From positions 1-64,000 of the forward strand of contig NZ_ABCS01000052.1 of NCBI RefSeq assembly GCF_000170895.1: a stretch of DNA of 64,000 nt, given 5' to 3'. Shown here one piece after another: positions 20,660 to 29,106 of the stretch. Numbering within the stretch: position 1 is the stretch's first letter; each line of letters starts with the position of its first letter. The position numbers and the translations under genes are program-made. The notes beneath the pieces were generated by a model. The model had not been told where the DNA came from, did no database searches, and saw only the letters and a program-made list of their open reading frames with translations. Source of the stretch: Plesiocystis pacifica SIR-1 (GTDB lineage: Bacteria > Myxococcota_A > Polyangia > Nannocystales > Nannocystaceae).

Positions 20660-21703
20660 ATGGCCCAGGAGATCGCCGTGCCCAGCTCCAGCCCCGCCAA
20701 GCTCCACGCCCTCGCCGCCTCCAGCGCTCGCCGCTCGCCGGCAGCGGACGGGCACGCCCTCGCCTTTGGTCTGGCCGGCGCCGCGCCCCTGGCCGCGCTG
20801 ACCCTCGAGCTGCCCGCGGGCCTCGGCGCCTTCGTGGCCCTCGCGGGCCTCGCCTGCGCCCTGCCCCTGCTCGCGCTGCGCCGCGCCGCTGCCCCGGTCC
20901 GCTCCCTGCACGGCGCGCTCTTCCTCGCCCACCTGGTGTTCTGGCTGCTCTTCGCCCGCCTCGGCGCCCTCGCCTTCGCCCTCTTCCTCGACCACGTCGA
21001 GCTGCCCCCGGCGCTCGCGGCCAGCCCGGCCGCCTTCATCGCCCTCGCCGCGCTGCTCGTGCTGGCCCTGGCCCCGGCGACCCAGGGTCTGCTCGCCGGG
21101 CTCGAGCGCCGCCGGTCCGCGGCGGGCAGCGCCCCCGTCCACACCGCCAGCGCCTTCATCCTCCTCGCCCTCGCCTGCTTCGCCCTCGTCCTCGGCATGG
21201 AGCTGGGCCACTCGGCGGAGGGCGAGGATCTGGGCCAGATCGGGTGGGTCGCGGGGCTCGTGGCCGTGGCCGTGCAGATCGTCGCGGGGGTGATCGCCGC
21301 CCGGTCCAGCTGGACCTCGCTCGTCCGCGAGCGCGAGGCCCGAGCGCGGACCCGCCCCCTCGCGGCCGCGGCCTGGCTCGCCTGCTTCGTCCTCGCCCTG
21401 GCCCACACCGGCCTGGTCGAGGCCCCGCTCACCGAGCTCGCCCCGCTTCCTGGCGCCCTCGTGCTCGGCCCGGCCTTTGGCTTGACCCTGGGTCTGGGCC
21501 TGGTCGCCGTGGCCTCGGCCGTCGGGCTGTTCCTGGCCTTCGCCTTCCCGACCCGCGCCGCGTCGAGCTCCGACGCGAGGCCTCGGCAAAATGGCGGAGA
21601 CCAGTCTATGGTCAGGCATGTGTTCGCGACTCTGGCCCGCGTGCCTCGTCCTGCTCGGAGCGTGCGCCTCCACGCCGAGCTCGGGCACCACGACCCAGCC
21701 TGA
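20660..21703 (+). CDS. Polytopic membrane protein, unknown
   Basis: The product is up to 347 aa with about eight hydrophobic segments of Ala/Leu/Val-rich composition (for example LAGLACALPLLAL, ALFLAHLVFWLLFARLG, AFILLALACFALVLGMELG, LGPAFGLTLGLGLVAVASA). No catalytic or transport motif is recognised. The last helix ends near 21555; the remaining 45 residues are basic and overlap the start of the next lipoprotein gene by about 86 nt in another frame, so the C-terminus may be a recent extension. Expected to lie in the inner membrane. Confidence 0.72.
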   Translation: MAQEIAVPSSSPAKLHALAASSARRSPAADGHALAFGLAGAAPLAALTLELPAGLGAFVALAGLACALPLLALRRAAAPVRSLHGALFLAHLVFWLLFARLGALAFALFLDHVELPPALAASPAAFIALAALLVLALAPATQGLLAGLERRRSAAGSAPVHTASAFILLALACFALVLGMELGHSAEGEDLGQIGWVAGLVAVAVQIVAGVIAARSSWTSLVREREARARTRPLAAAAWLACFVLALAHTGLVEAPLTELAPLPGALVLGPAFGLTLGLGLVAVASAVGLFLAFAFPTRAASSSDARPRQNGGDQSMVRHVFATLARVPRPARSVRLHAELGHHDPA

Positions 21704-21956
21704 CGCGCCCCCGCCCACCACAGGCGCAGGCGCAGACGCAGACGCAGACGGCATCCCCGACGCCGCCGATGCGTGCCCGGCCCAGCCCGAGGACCCCGAC
21801 GCCTTCGAAGACGACGACGGCTGCCCCGACGCGGACAACGACGACGACGGCGTCCCCGACCTCGACGATCACTGCCCCGACGAGCCCGAGGACCCCGACG
21901 GCTTCCAGGACGACGACGGCTGCCACGACGACCCGCCCGTCACCGTGCCCGAGTGA
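21618..21956 (+). CDS. Thrombospondin type 3-like Ca-binding lipoprotein
   Basis: The product is 112 aa from ATG 21618 (MCSRLWPACLVLLGAC), with a lipobox at LLGAC; a second in-frame ATG at 21591 is possible. The mature part holds TSP3-type acidic repeats: DADADGIPDAADACPAQPED, FEDDDGCPDADNDDDGVPD, DHCPDEPEDPDGFQDDDGC. These bind calcium and often sit between an anchor and an OmpA domain, but here no OmpA domain follows. Its stop abuts the stop of the convergent VOC gene with no spacing. Confidence 0.8.
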   Translation: MCSRLWPACLVLLGACASTPSSGTTTQPDAPPPTTGAGADADADGIPDAADACPAQPEDPDAFEDDDGCPDADNDDDGVPDLDDHCPDEPEDPDGFQDDDGCHDDPPVTVPE

Positions 21957-22382
21957 TCACTTGGCGAACAGCCGCGAAGGGTCGCGCATGGCCTTGAACT
22001 CGAGGGCGTTGCCGGCGGGGTCGAACAGGAACATCGTCGCCTGCTCGCCGACCTCCCCCGGGAAGCGGATCGTCGGCTCGATCTCGAAGCGCACCCGAGC
22101 CGCGACCAGGCGATCGCGCAGCGCCTCCCAGTCGGCCATGCTCAGCACGAGGCCAAAGTGCGGCACCGGCACGGACTCGCCGTCCACCCGGTTGCGCCCG
22201 GCCAGGCCCGCGTGGCCCTCGACCTCGTGGATCACCAGCTGGTGCCCAAAGAAGTCGAAGTCCACCCAGCGCGCGCTGCTGCGGCCCTCGGGGCAGCCCA
22301 TCCGCTCCCCGTAGAAGCGACGGCAGCGCGCCAGATCGTCGACGGGGATCGCCAGGTGGAAGGGGCAGAGGACGGCGCTCAC
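21957..22382 (-). CDS. VOC (glyoxalase/bleomycin-resistance) family protein
   Basis: The product is 141 aa from GTG 22382 (VSAVLCPFHLAIPV). The two beta-alpha-beta-beta-beta modules are seen at FHLAIPVDDLARCRRFYGER and HFGLVLSMADWEALRDRLV, ending MFLFDPAGNALEFKAM, with the His and Glu metal ligand positions of VOC enzymes. The upstream part of the open frame overlaps the divergent trpS promoter and start, so the GTG is preferred. Substrate unknown; many such small VOC proteins are dioxygenase-like or lyase-like. Confidence 0.85.
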   Translation of the reverse strand: MSAVLCPFHLAIPVDDLARCRRFYGERMGCPEGRSSARWVDFDFFGHQLVIHEVEGHAGLAGRNRVDGESVPVPHFGLVLSMADWEALRDRLVAARVRFEIEPTIRFPGEVGEQATMFLFDPAGNALEFKAMRDPSRLFAK

Positions 22383-22437
22383 CGACGCAGCATAGCGAGT
22401 GGACGGCACCGGGGAAACGATCCACCCTTGGCGTCCC

Positions 22438-23484
22438 ATGGCCAACGCCGACGCCAACGCCGACACCCGACCCCAGCGCGTGCTCTCGGGCATCCAGCCC
22501 TCGGGCCAGATCCACCTCGGGAACTACTTTGGCGCCATCCAGCAGCAGGTCGCGCTGCAGGACGACTTCCCGGGCGAGTGCTTCTACTTCATCGCCGACT
22601 ACCACGCGCTGACCACCCTCCAAGACGCCGACGCCCTGCGGGCCAACGTGTTCGACGTCGCGGTGACCTACCTCGCGTGTGGCCTCGACCCCGACAAGGC
22701 CCTGCTGTTTCGCCAGAGCGACGTCCCCGAGGTCACCGAGCTGACCTGGCTGCTGTCCACGGTCACCAACATGGGCCTGCTGCAGCGCGGGGTCAGCTTC
22801 AAGGACAAGGCCGCCGCCGGCATCAACCGCAGCGTGGGGCTGTTCCTGTACCCGGCGCTGATGGCCTCGGACATCCTGATCTACAACTCGACGCTGGTGC
22901 CCGTGGGCAAGGACCAGATCCAGCACATCGAGATGGCGCAGGACATGGCGACCCACTTCAACACCACCTTTTGCCAGCCCAAGAAGAAGGGCGAGGTCGT
23001 CGAGCCGGTGCTCGTGCGTCCGGACTACCGCCTGTCCAAGACCCCCTACGTGCCCGGCACCGACGGGCGCAAGATGTCCAAGAGCTACGGCAACACCATC
23101 CCGCTGTTCGCCTCGGGCAAGCAGCTCAAGAAGGCCGTGGGCCAGGTGGTGACCGACTCCACGCCCCTGGGCGAGCCCCTGCAGGCCGAGGGCAACAACG
23201 TCTACGCCATCCTCGAGCTGTTCTGCGACGAGGCCGAGCTCGAGCAGATCCGCGGCTGGTACGCGGCCGGGGCCCGGGACGGCGAGGCCTTCGGCTACGG
23301 CCACGCCAAGCAGCTGCTCGCGCACAAGATCGACGCCCACTTCGCCGACGCTCGGGCGCGGCGCGAGCACTTGCTCGCCAACCCCGACGAGGTCGAGGCG
23401 GTGCTCCAGCGCTCGGCCGAGCGCGCTCGCGCCGTCGCGCGCGAGACCATCGACAAGTGCAAGCGGGCCTGCGGGCTGCGCTAG
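22438..23484 (+). CDS. trpS: Tryptophanyl-tRNA synthetase
   Basis: The product is 348 aa from ATG 22438 and charges tRNA-Trp. It is class I: the HIGH-like motif appears as SGIQPSGQIHLGNYFGAI and the KMSKS loop as GRKMSKSYGNTI. ADYHALTTLQDA and ALMASDILIYNSTLVPVGKD belong to the tryptophan and adenylate pocket. The TAG stop overlaps a GTG that opens the following GNAT frame, suggesting translational coupling. A lengthy Ala/Asn/Asp run (MANADANADTRPQR) forms the N-terminus. Confidence 0.97.
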   Translation: MANADANADTRPQRVLSGIQPSGQIHLGNYFGAIQQQVALQDDFPGECFYFIADYHALTTLQDADALRANVFDVAVTYLACGLDPDKALLFRQSDVPEVTELTWLLSTVTNMGLLQRGVSFKDKAAAGINRSVGLFLYPALMASDILIYNSTLVPVGKDQIQHIEMAQDMATHFNTTFCQPKKKGEVVEPVLVRPDYRLSKTPYVPGTDGRKMSKSYGNTIPLFASGKQLKKAVGQVVTDSTPLGEPLQAEGNNVYAILELFCDEAELEQIRGWYAAGARDGEAFGYGHAKQLLAHKIDAHFADARARREHLLANPDEVEAVLQRSAERARAVARETIDKCKRACGLR

Positions 23485-24368
23485 TGCCGGCCATCCAGCT
23501 CATCGGCGGCGAGGGGCTCAAGGACCTCCGGCTCCTCTAGCCCCTCGCCGAGCAGATCTTCGCCAGCCCTGGCAAGCGCCGACAGCCCGGATGGTTCGCG
23601 CGCAAGCTGTGGCGCGAAGGGGTCGCGCCCGAGCTCTCGGCGCTGGCGATGGTCGAGGACGGCGGGAGCCTGCGCCCCCAGGGCTACGCGCTGCTCGGAC
23701 GAGCGCCGAGCCTCGGGAGCCGGGCCCGAGGCGCCGGGGTGGGCCTGCTCCCGGCGCTCCGCGGTCGCGGCTTGGGTCGGAGGCTGCTCGCCTTCGCGGC
23801 CGATCGAGCCCACGCCGCGGGCCTCGACAGCGTCGAGTTTCTCGCCGAGCCCGAGCGCCTGCCCTGGTACCTGGGCATGGGCTTCGAGCCGGACCGCGAG
23901 GAGTGGACCTTGCTCGCCGAGGCCACCGGGAGCGCGGCCCTCGCAGCGCCCGAGGCCCAGCTCGAGCTCCCTCGAGGGGAGGCGCCGCTGTGGACGTGGA
24001 CGCCCCAGTGTTGGGATCGCACGCCGGCCCGACAGCGCGGCGCCCTTCGCCTCGAGCTTCGCGAAACCCAGCTCGAGCTGCGCGCGTGGTTCTCTCGCGA
24101 AGGCCAGGCAATTCTCATTCACCGCGTCGAGCTCGACACCCCCCCCGACACGCCGAGCGCGGTCATCGTGGCGGCCCTCGACGCCCTCCGGGCCCGGTGG
24201 CCTGCGCCCACGCCCTTGCTGCTCTACCCCTGCCCCGCCGGCTCGACAGCCTCTGCGCCCCCGTGGAGCCGGGCCCTCGTCGCCGCGAACTGGCGCGTCG
24301 CTCAACGCTCGACGGTCGTCCGCATTCGCCTCGTTCCTGATAGGCTGTGCGCATTGCGTAGCTACTGA
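23484..24368 (+). pseudogene. GNAT acetyltransferase gene with in-frame TAG
   Basis: From the GTG at 23484, overlapping the trpS stop, the frame reads VPAIQLIGGEGLKDLRLL, then TAG at 23538-23540, then PLAEQIFASPGKRRQPGWFA and on without further stops to 24368. The part after the TAG holds the acetyl-CoA motif LPALRGRGLGRRLLAFAADR and a motif-B-like PWYLGMGFEPDREEW, plus a 110-residue C-terminal extension. A GAG to TAG change would explain the stop. A shorter product from ATG 23649 (239 aa) keeps motif A but loses the first GNAT strands. It is a recent pseudogene, a sequencing error, or translated from an inner start. Confidence 0.7.
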
Positions 24369-24376
24369 GAGCCGAG

Positions 24377-25195
24377 ATGATCCGCCGACTTCGCTTCGAC
24401 CTCCCCCGCCGTCTATCTCTCTCCTCGTGCGTCGCCGTCCTCGCTCTGGGCGCGTGCGGACCCGACGACGTCGGGACGGACGACGCAGGCGAAACCACCA
24501 ACGCCTCGGACTCGGACGACGGCGCGGACGAGGCGAGCACCGACGGGGCCGAAGACGCGAGCACCACGGACGACGGCTCCTTCATTCAAGAGGACGGCCC
24601 GGGCGAGGAGAGCAGCTCGACCCCGGGCAACCTCGGTGATCCCTGCGCGGACGACAGCCAGTGCGCCGAAGATCTGGTCTGCAACGCCATCCCGATGATC
24701 GGGGGCATCTGCTCGGAGTGCTCCAGCGACGCCGACTGCGAGGGGGGCAACTGCACCTTCAACGGGATGTGGTTCGAGTGCGGCGACGGCAGCCTCGGGC
24801 AGATGTGCGAGTCCGACGAGTCCTGCTCCGACGGCCTCTACTGCGCGGAGATCCTCGACACGGGCGGCCTGTTCGCGCTCACGCTGTGCTCCGAGTGCGC
24901 CGAGGACAGCCACTGCCCCGACGGGCAGCTGTGCGCGCCGGAGTTCGACCTGATGAGCATCTCGGGCTCGCGCAACTGCATCGACCCCGGCACCCTCGCC
25001 CAGGACGCCGTGTGCGACGCGGACGGGGCCGGCGACGAGCAGTGCGAGGGCTTTTGCACGACCGCGTCGCTGATGGGCATCCTCGACATCGGCGTGTGCG
25101 GCGAGTGCGAGAGCGACGCGGACTGCGTGGACATGCAGACCTGCGCCGGGGCGATGGCCGGCTTCGACGGCTTCAGCGGCTCGAGCTGCGGGTAG
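24377..25195 (+). CDS. Cys-rich lipoprotein with repeated disulfide modules
   Basis: The product is 272 aa with a lipoprotein signal ending LALGAC at about residue 27, followed by 60 acidic Ser/Thr/Asp residues. The rest contains repeated modules of the form CADDSQCAEDLVC, CSECSSDADCEGGNC, CESDESCSDGLYC, CSECAEDSHCPDGQLC and CGECESDADCVDMQTC. The spacing matches the 7779-8285 protein, so the two are related in design. Likely an outer-surface protein; function unknown. Confidence 0.85.
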   Translation: MIRRLRFDLPRRLSLSSCVAVLALGACGPDDVGTDDAGETTNASDSDDGADEASTDGAEDASTTDDGSFIQEDGPGEESSSTPGNLGDPCADDSQCAEDLVCNAIPMIGGICSECSSDADCEGGNCTFNGMWFECGDGSLGQMCESDESCSDGLYCAEILDTGGLFALTLCSECAEDSHCPDGQLCAPEFDLMSISGSRNCIDPGTLAQDAVCDADGAGDEQCEGFCTTASLMGILDIGVCGECESDADCVDMQTCAGAMAGFDGFSGSSCG

Positions 25196-25219
25196 CCCCG
25201 AGCTCGAGAAAGACTGGCC

Positions 25220-25969
25220 TCAGACCGAGGCGCTGGCCAGGCGGCGCTCGAGCTCTTCGCAGCAGCTGCGGATGTGCGCCAGCTGCTCGCGCAGCTCGGC
25301 CACGCGCTCGGGCTCCATCTCGCCGGCCGCCTCGACGTCGCCGAAGAAGTCGTCGGTCGCGTCGGCGCACTTGCGCATGCGGTTGAGGCTCTTGACGAAG
25401 CGAGGCAGGCGAGGGCGACCGCCCCGGGCGCGGCGGCGCGGCTGACCCGAGCGGATCGCCACGGTCTCGCGCTCGAGCTCGGCCACGGTCCAGCGCTCCT
25501 TGGCGGCCCGGTCGAGGAGCTCGCGCTGCGCCTCGCGGGGCAGGCCGAGGACCAGGCGCATGTGGCTGATGCCCAGGCCCTTGCCGGACCACGCCTGCAC
25601 GCCACCGAGGGCCTCGCTGAGCTCGTAGAGGGCGATCGAGCGGTACAGCGCCGAGCTGCTCAAGGGAAGGTCCGAGCGCCGCGAGAGCTCGCGCAGGGAG
25701 TGGGCCTTGGGCCCGCGGCTGCGCCACGCGTGCAGGTCACCGGCGTAGAGCTCCTCGATGACGAGGCGGCCGATCTCGATGGCATGCTCGACGCTGGCGT
25801 CCTTGGCCAGGGTGCCGAGCCGGCCGACGAGATCGTCGATGGGCTCCCCCGTGTCCGAGTGGGCCCGCACCTCGACTTCCTTGGCGACGGCGCGATGGTC
25901 CGGCTCGAAGGAGAAGTGGACCGGGGGAAGGGTCGTCATCTCGACCTGGCGAATGGTGGGTTCCTGCAT
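25220..25969 (-). CDS. DUF1016/ParB-like helical protein, unknown
   Basis: The product is 249 aa from ATG 25969 (MQEPTIRQVEMTTLPP). The central part (SLRELSRRSDLPLSSSALYR, then LSEALGGVQAWSGKGLGISH and MRLVLGLPREAQRELLDRAA, then WTVAELERETVAIR) has the look of DUF1016-N or ParB/KorB-type HTH helices, where a helix pair recognises DNA. A basic stretch QPRRRARGGRPRLPR follows, then a C-terminal coiled helix ending in the CCEELERRLA. It may bind DNA, possibly its own upstream region. Similarity is from pattern only, and I would not assign a process. Confidence 0.68.
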   Translation of the reverse strand: MQEPTIRQVEMTTLPPVHFSFEPDHRAVAKEVEVRAHSDTGEPIDDLVGRLGTLAKDASVEHAIEIGRLVIEELYAGDLHAWRSRGPKAHSLRELSRRSDLPLSSSALYRSIALYELSEALGGVQAWSGKGLGISHMRLVLGLPREAQRELLDRAAKERWTVAELERETVAIRSGQPRRRARGGRPRLPRFVKSLNRMRKCADATDDFFGDVEAAGEMEPERVAELREQLAHIRSCCEELERRLASASV

Positions 25970-26322
25970 CGTATGTACTCCCGAGACCTGCCCGCCCATG
26001 AGTGGCTCGGCGGGGCGCGGACGGCATCGCCAGCGCGCATTGGATTAGTGACTCCCACACCAAGGACCATTAGATTGACGCGAACTTTTTTGTCGATCAC
26101 CCAAGCGCAGGCTCCTCGACACCCTCAGATCGGCGATACACGGCGTTCGAGCCCCATTCAGAACCACCGTGCCCCAGCCCGACACTCGAATGTCACGCCC
26201 GCGGAATCAGTGGGGCATAGCACCCCACTTCGCGAGCCAACCGTAGAGTGGGGCTCGCGAACACCACCGCGAGATCATTGGGGTAGTGCTCTCGCAGCGG
26301 TCGGACTAGGCTGGGTTGGACC
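25970..26322. promoter_or_regulatory. Divergent regulatory region with GTGGGG elements and dyads
   Basis: This 353-nt region between divergent genes is less GC-rich than its surroundings. It contains a perfect 10-bp inverted repeat, TTCGCGAGCC (26229-26238) and GGCTCGCGAA (26252-26261). AGTGGGG occurs in direct orientation near 26210 and 26248, and inverted as CCCCACT at 26223-26229; ATTGGGG lies at 26277. The layout looks like stacked operators for the patatin gene or for the helical protein encoded opposite. No clear sigma-70 hexamers were assigned. Confidence 0.45.
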
Positions 26323-27189
26323 ATGGCCGACGCAGGGAGCCTGTCGATCGTGCTCGCCGGGGGTGGCGTCCGGACCTTCTGGTCCATGGGGGTCCTGCAC
26401 ACCCTGCAAAACACCCTGCCCCCCGCGGACCACTTCGCGGGCGTGAGCGCGGGCGCGGCCATGGCCATGGTTCAGGTCTCGGGCAGGGTCTTGCTCGCCC
26501 GCGAGCACTTCATCGAGGCCACGGCCCGCAACCGCAGCAACTTCGAACCCCGGCAGCTGCTCGCGGGCAAGACCCCCTTCCCCCACGCCGAGATGATGCG
26601 CGCGGCGCTGCGCTTCGTGTTCGCCGACGGGGGCTTTCGCCGGGTCCGCACGGGGCCGCCGATCCACATCCTCGCGTCCTACCTCGGCCCCCGCCAGCCC
26701 CCCGTGCGCACCAGCTTGGCCGCGCTGCGGGCCTTCGAGCAGCGCGCCCGCCTCGGCGAGCTGCACGGCCCGCGCACGCCGACGGCGGGGCTCGGCATCC
26801 AGGTGATGAACTCGCGCTCGGCCATGGACCCCGAGCAGCTGATCGACTGGGTCGAGCGCTCGTCCTCGACGCCGCCGGTGACCCCCGTGCCGCGCCAGGC
26901 AGGACGCCGCTACCTCGACGGCGCGCTCATCGACAACGTCCCGATCCGAGCCTTGCCCAGCGCGGCCCGAGCAGGACGCGTCCTCGCCTTGTTGTGCCGA
27001 CCGCAGTCCGTGTCGCCCCACCCAATCCCGACCGCCGAGGGCGGCTCGGTGCTCTACCTCGCCCCGCGCGAGGAGCCGGCCGTGAGCATGTGGGACTTCA
27101 CCTCCCCCGAGGGCCTGCGCGCGACCTGGGACCAGGGCGTCCGCGACGGCGAGGCGCTGCGCGAGCGAGTGCTCGACCTGCTGCGCTGA
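26323..27189 (+). CDS. Patatin-like phospholipase
   Basis: The product is 288 aa. The oxyanion loop is AGGGVRTFWSMGVLHTL near the N-terminus, the nucleophile elbow is GVSAGAAMAM (GxSxG, Ser about residue 43), and the catalytic Asp is in YLDGALIDNVP, a DGA form of the usual DGG. All parts of a Ser-Asp dyad are present, so it is probably an active lipid acyl hydrolase. It lacks a signal sequence. The following cupin-like gene starts 14 nt later, so the two are probably cotranscribed. Confidence 0.88.
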   Translation: MADAGSLSIVLAGGGVRTFWSMGVLHTLQNTLPPADHFAGVSAGAAMAMVQVSGRVLLAREHFIEATARNRSNFEPRQLLAGKTPFPHAEMMRAALRFVFADGGFRRVRTGPPIHILASYLGPRQPPVRTSLAALRAFEQRARLGELHGPRTPTAGLGIQVMNSRSAMDPEQLIDWVERSSSTPPVTPVPRQAGRRYLDGALIDNVPIRALPSAARAGRVLALLCRPQSVSPHPIPTAEGGSVLYLAPREEPAVSMWDFTSPEGLRATWDQGVRDGEALRERVLDLLR

Positions 27190-27203
27190 GCTAAGCTCGG
27201 CGT

Positions 27204-27699
27204 GTGGCCGACGGCATGATCCCCGTGTTGATCGCCCTCGAGGCCCAGCTGCCCGCGCTGCTCGAGGACCTCGACGCCTGGCAGACCCTGGACATCACCT
27301 ACCACCCGCCCCACGTCGAGCGCCTGTGGATGCAGCGCCCCGAGGGCCGGGTGTTCCTCCACCGCATCGAGGCCTGCGAGCCGGGCGAGGCCCTGTTTCA
27401 CCCCCACGACTGGCCGAGCGCCATGAAGATCCTCGCCGGCCGCTACGAGCACGGCGTCGGGGCGGCCATCGACGGCGAGGTCCAGACCCTGAGCGTCGCG
27501 CGGCTGAGCGCCGGGACCTACTACGAGATGACCAACCCGCGCACCTACCACTGGGTGCGCCCCCTCGAAGAGGTCCATACCCTCATGCTCGCCGGCCCGC
27601 TCTACGCCGAGCGCCCTCGCTTTCCCAAGCCCGACGCGCGCCAAGGCCCGCTGACGCCGGAGCGCAAGCGGGCCCTCGCCGAACGCTTTGGTGCTTTGC

Positions 27700-27710
<11 letters not shown>
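27204..27710 (+). CDS. Cupin-like protein, cysteine-dioxygenase-like pattern
   Basis: The product is 168 aa from GTG 27204, giving (M)ADGMIPVLIALEAQLPAL. The motif FHPHDWPSAMKILAGRYEHG followed by TYYEMTNPRTYHWVRP is what a small cupin barrel with a metal His cluster (HPH, then a late His) would show; the placement recalls cysteine dioxygenase-type enzymes. The family was not recognised with confidence. It is next to the patatin gene on the same strand and its end overlaps the convergent kinase gene by 11 nt. Confidence 0.68.
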
Positions 27711-28713
<1,003 letters not shown>

Positions 28714-28797
28714 GCGCCCAACTTAGGGTCGGCGATCGATCCCGGCGAATAAGTAGCGAAATTGCGGTTCAGGGCGCTTCGGTGGATCACGAAGAGA

Positions 28798-29106
28798 GCG
28801 TGGGTGTTCAGTGCCCACGCCCTCCCTGCCCCACGTCCACGACTCAGAGGGTCGGCCAAAACGAGTTTGGCCAACCCTCTGTCTGCTTTAGCCGTCGTGG
28901 ACGACGCCACGCCCTCCCTGCCCCACGTCCACGACTCAGGGACTGTGAAGTTTTCACAGTCCCTGTCCATTTTAGCCGTCGTGGACGACGCCACGCCCTC
29001 CCTGCCCCACGTCCACGACTCAGGGACTGTGAAGTTTTCACAGTCCCTGTCCATTTTAGCCGTCGTGGACGACGCCACGCCCTCCCTGCCCCACGTCCAC
29101 GACTCA
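28798..29106 (-). repeat. Array of alternating palindromic hairpins, 84-bp period
   Basis: A core hairpin, GTCGTGGACG then 22 nt then CGTCCACGAC, occurs complete at 28894-28935, 28978-29019 and 29062-29103, with a truncated first copy whose right arm is at 28834-28843. Between cores are second palindromes: one of 15-bp arms with one mismatch (28846-28880) and two identical ones, CAGGGACTGTGAA/TTCACAGTCCCTG with a 3-nt loop (28937-28965 and 29021-29049). The period is exactly 84 bp. The array sits between the kinase start and the stop codon of the protease gene at 29104-29106. On the minus strand the core loop is G-rich (TGGGGCAGGGAGGGCGTGG). Confidence 0.92.

Noticed and set aside
28798-29106. 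CRISPR array
   Set aside because: The regions between the conserved parts are themselves palindromes, two are identical, and no cas genes are present.
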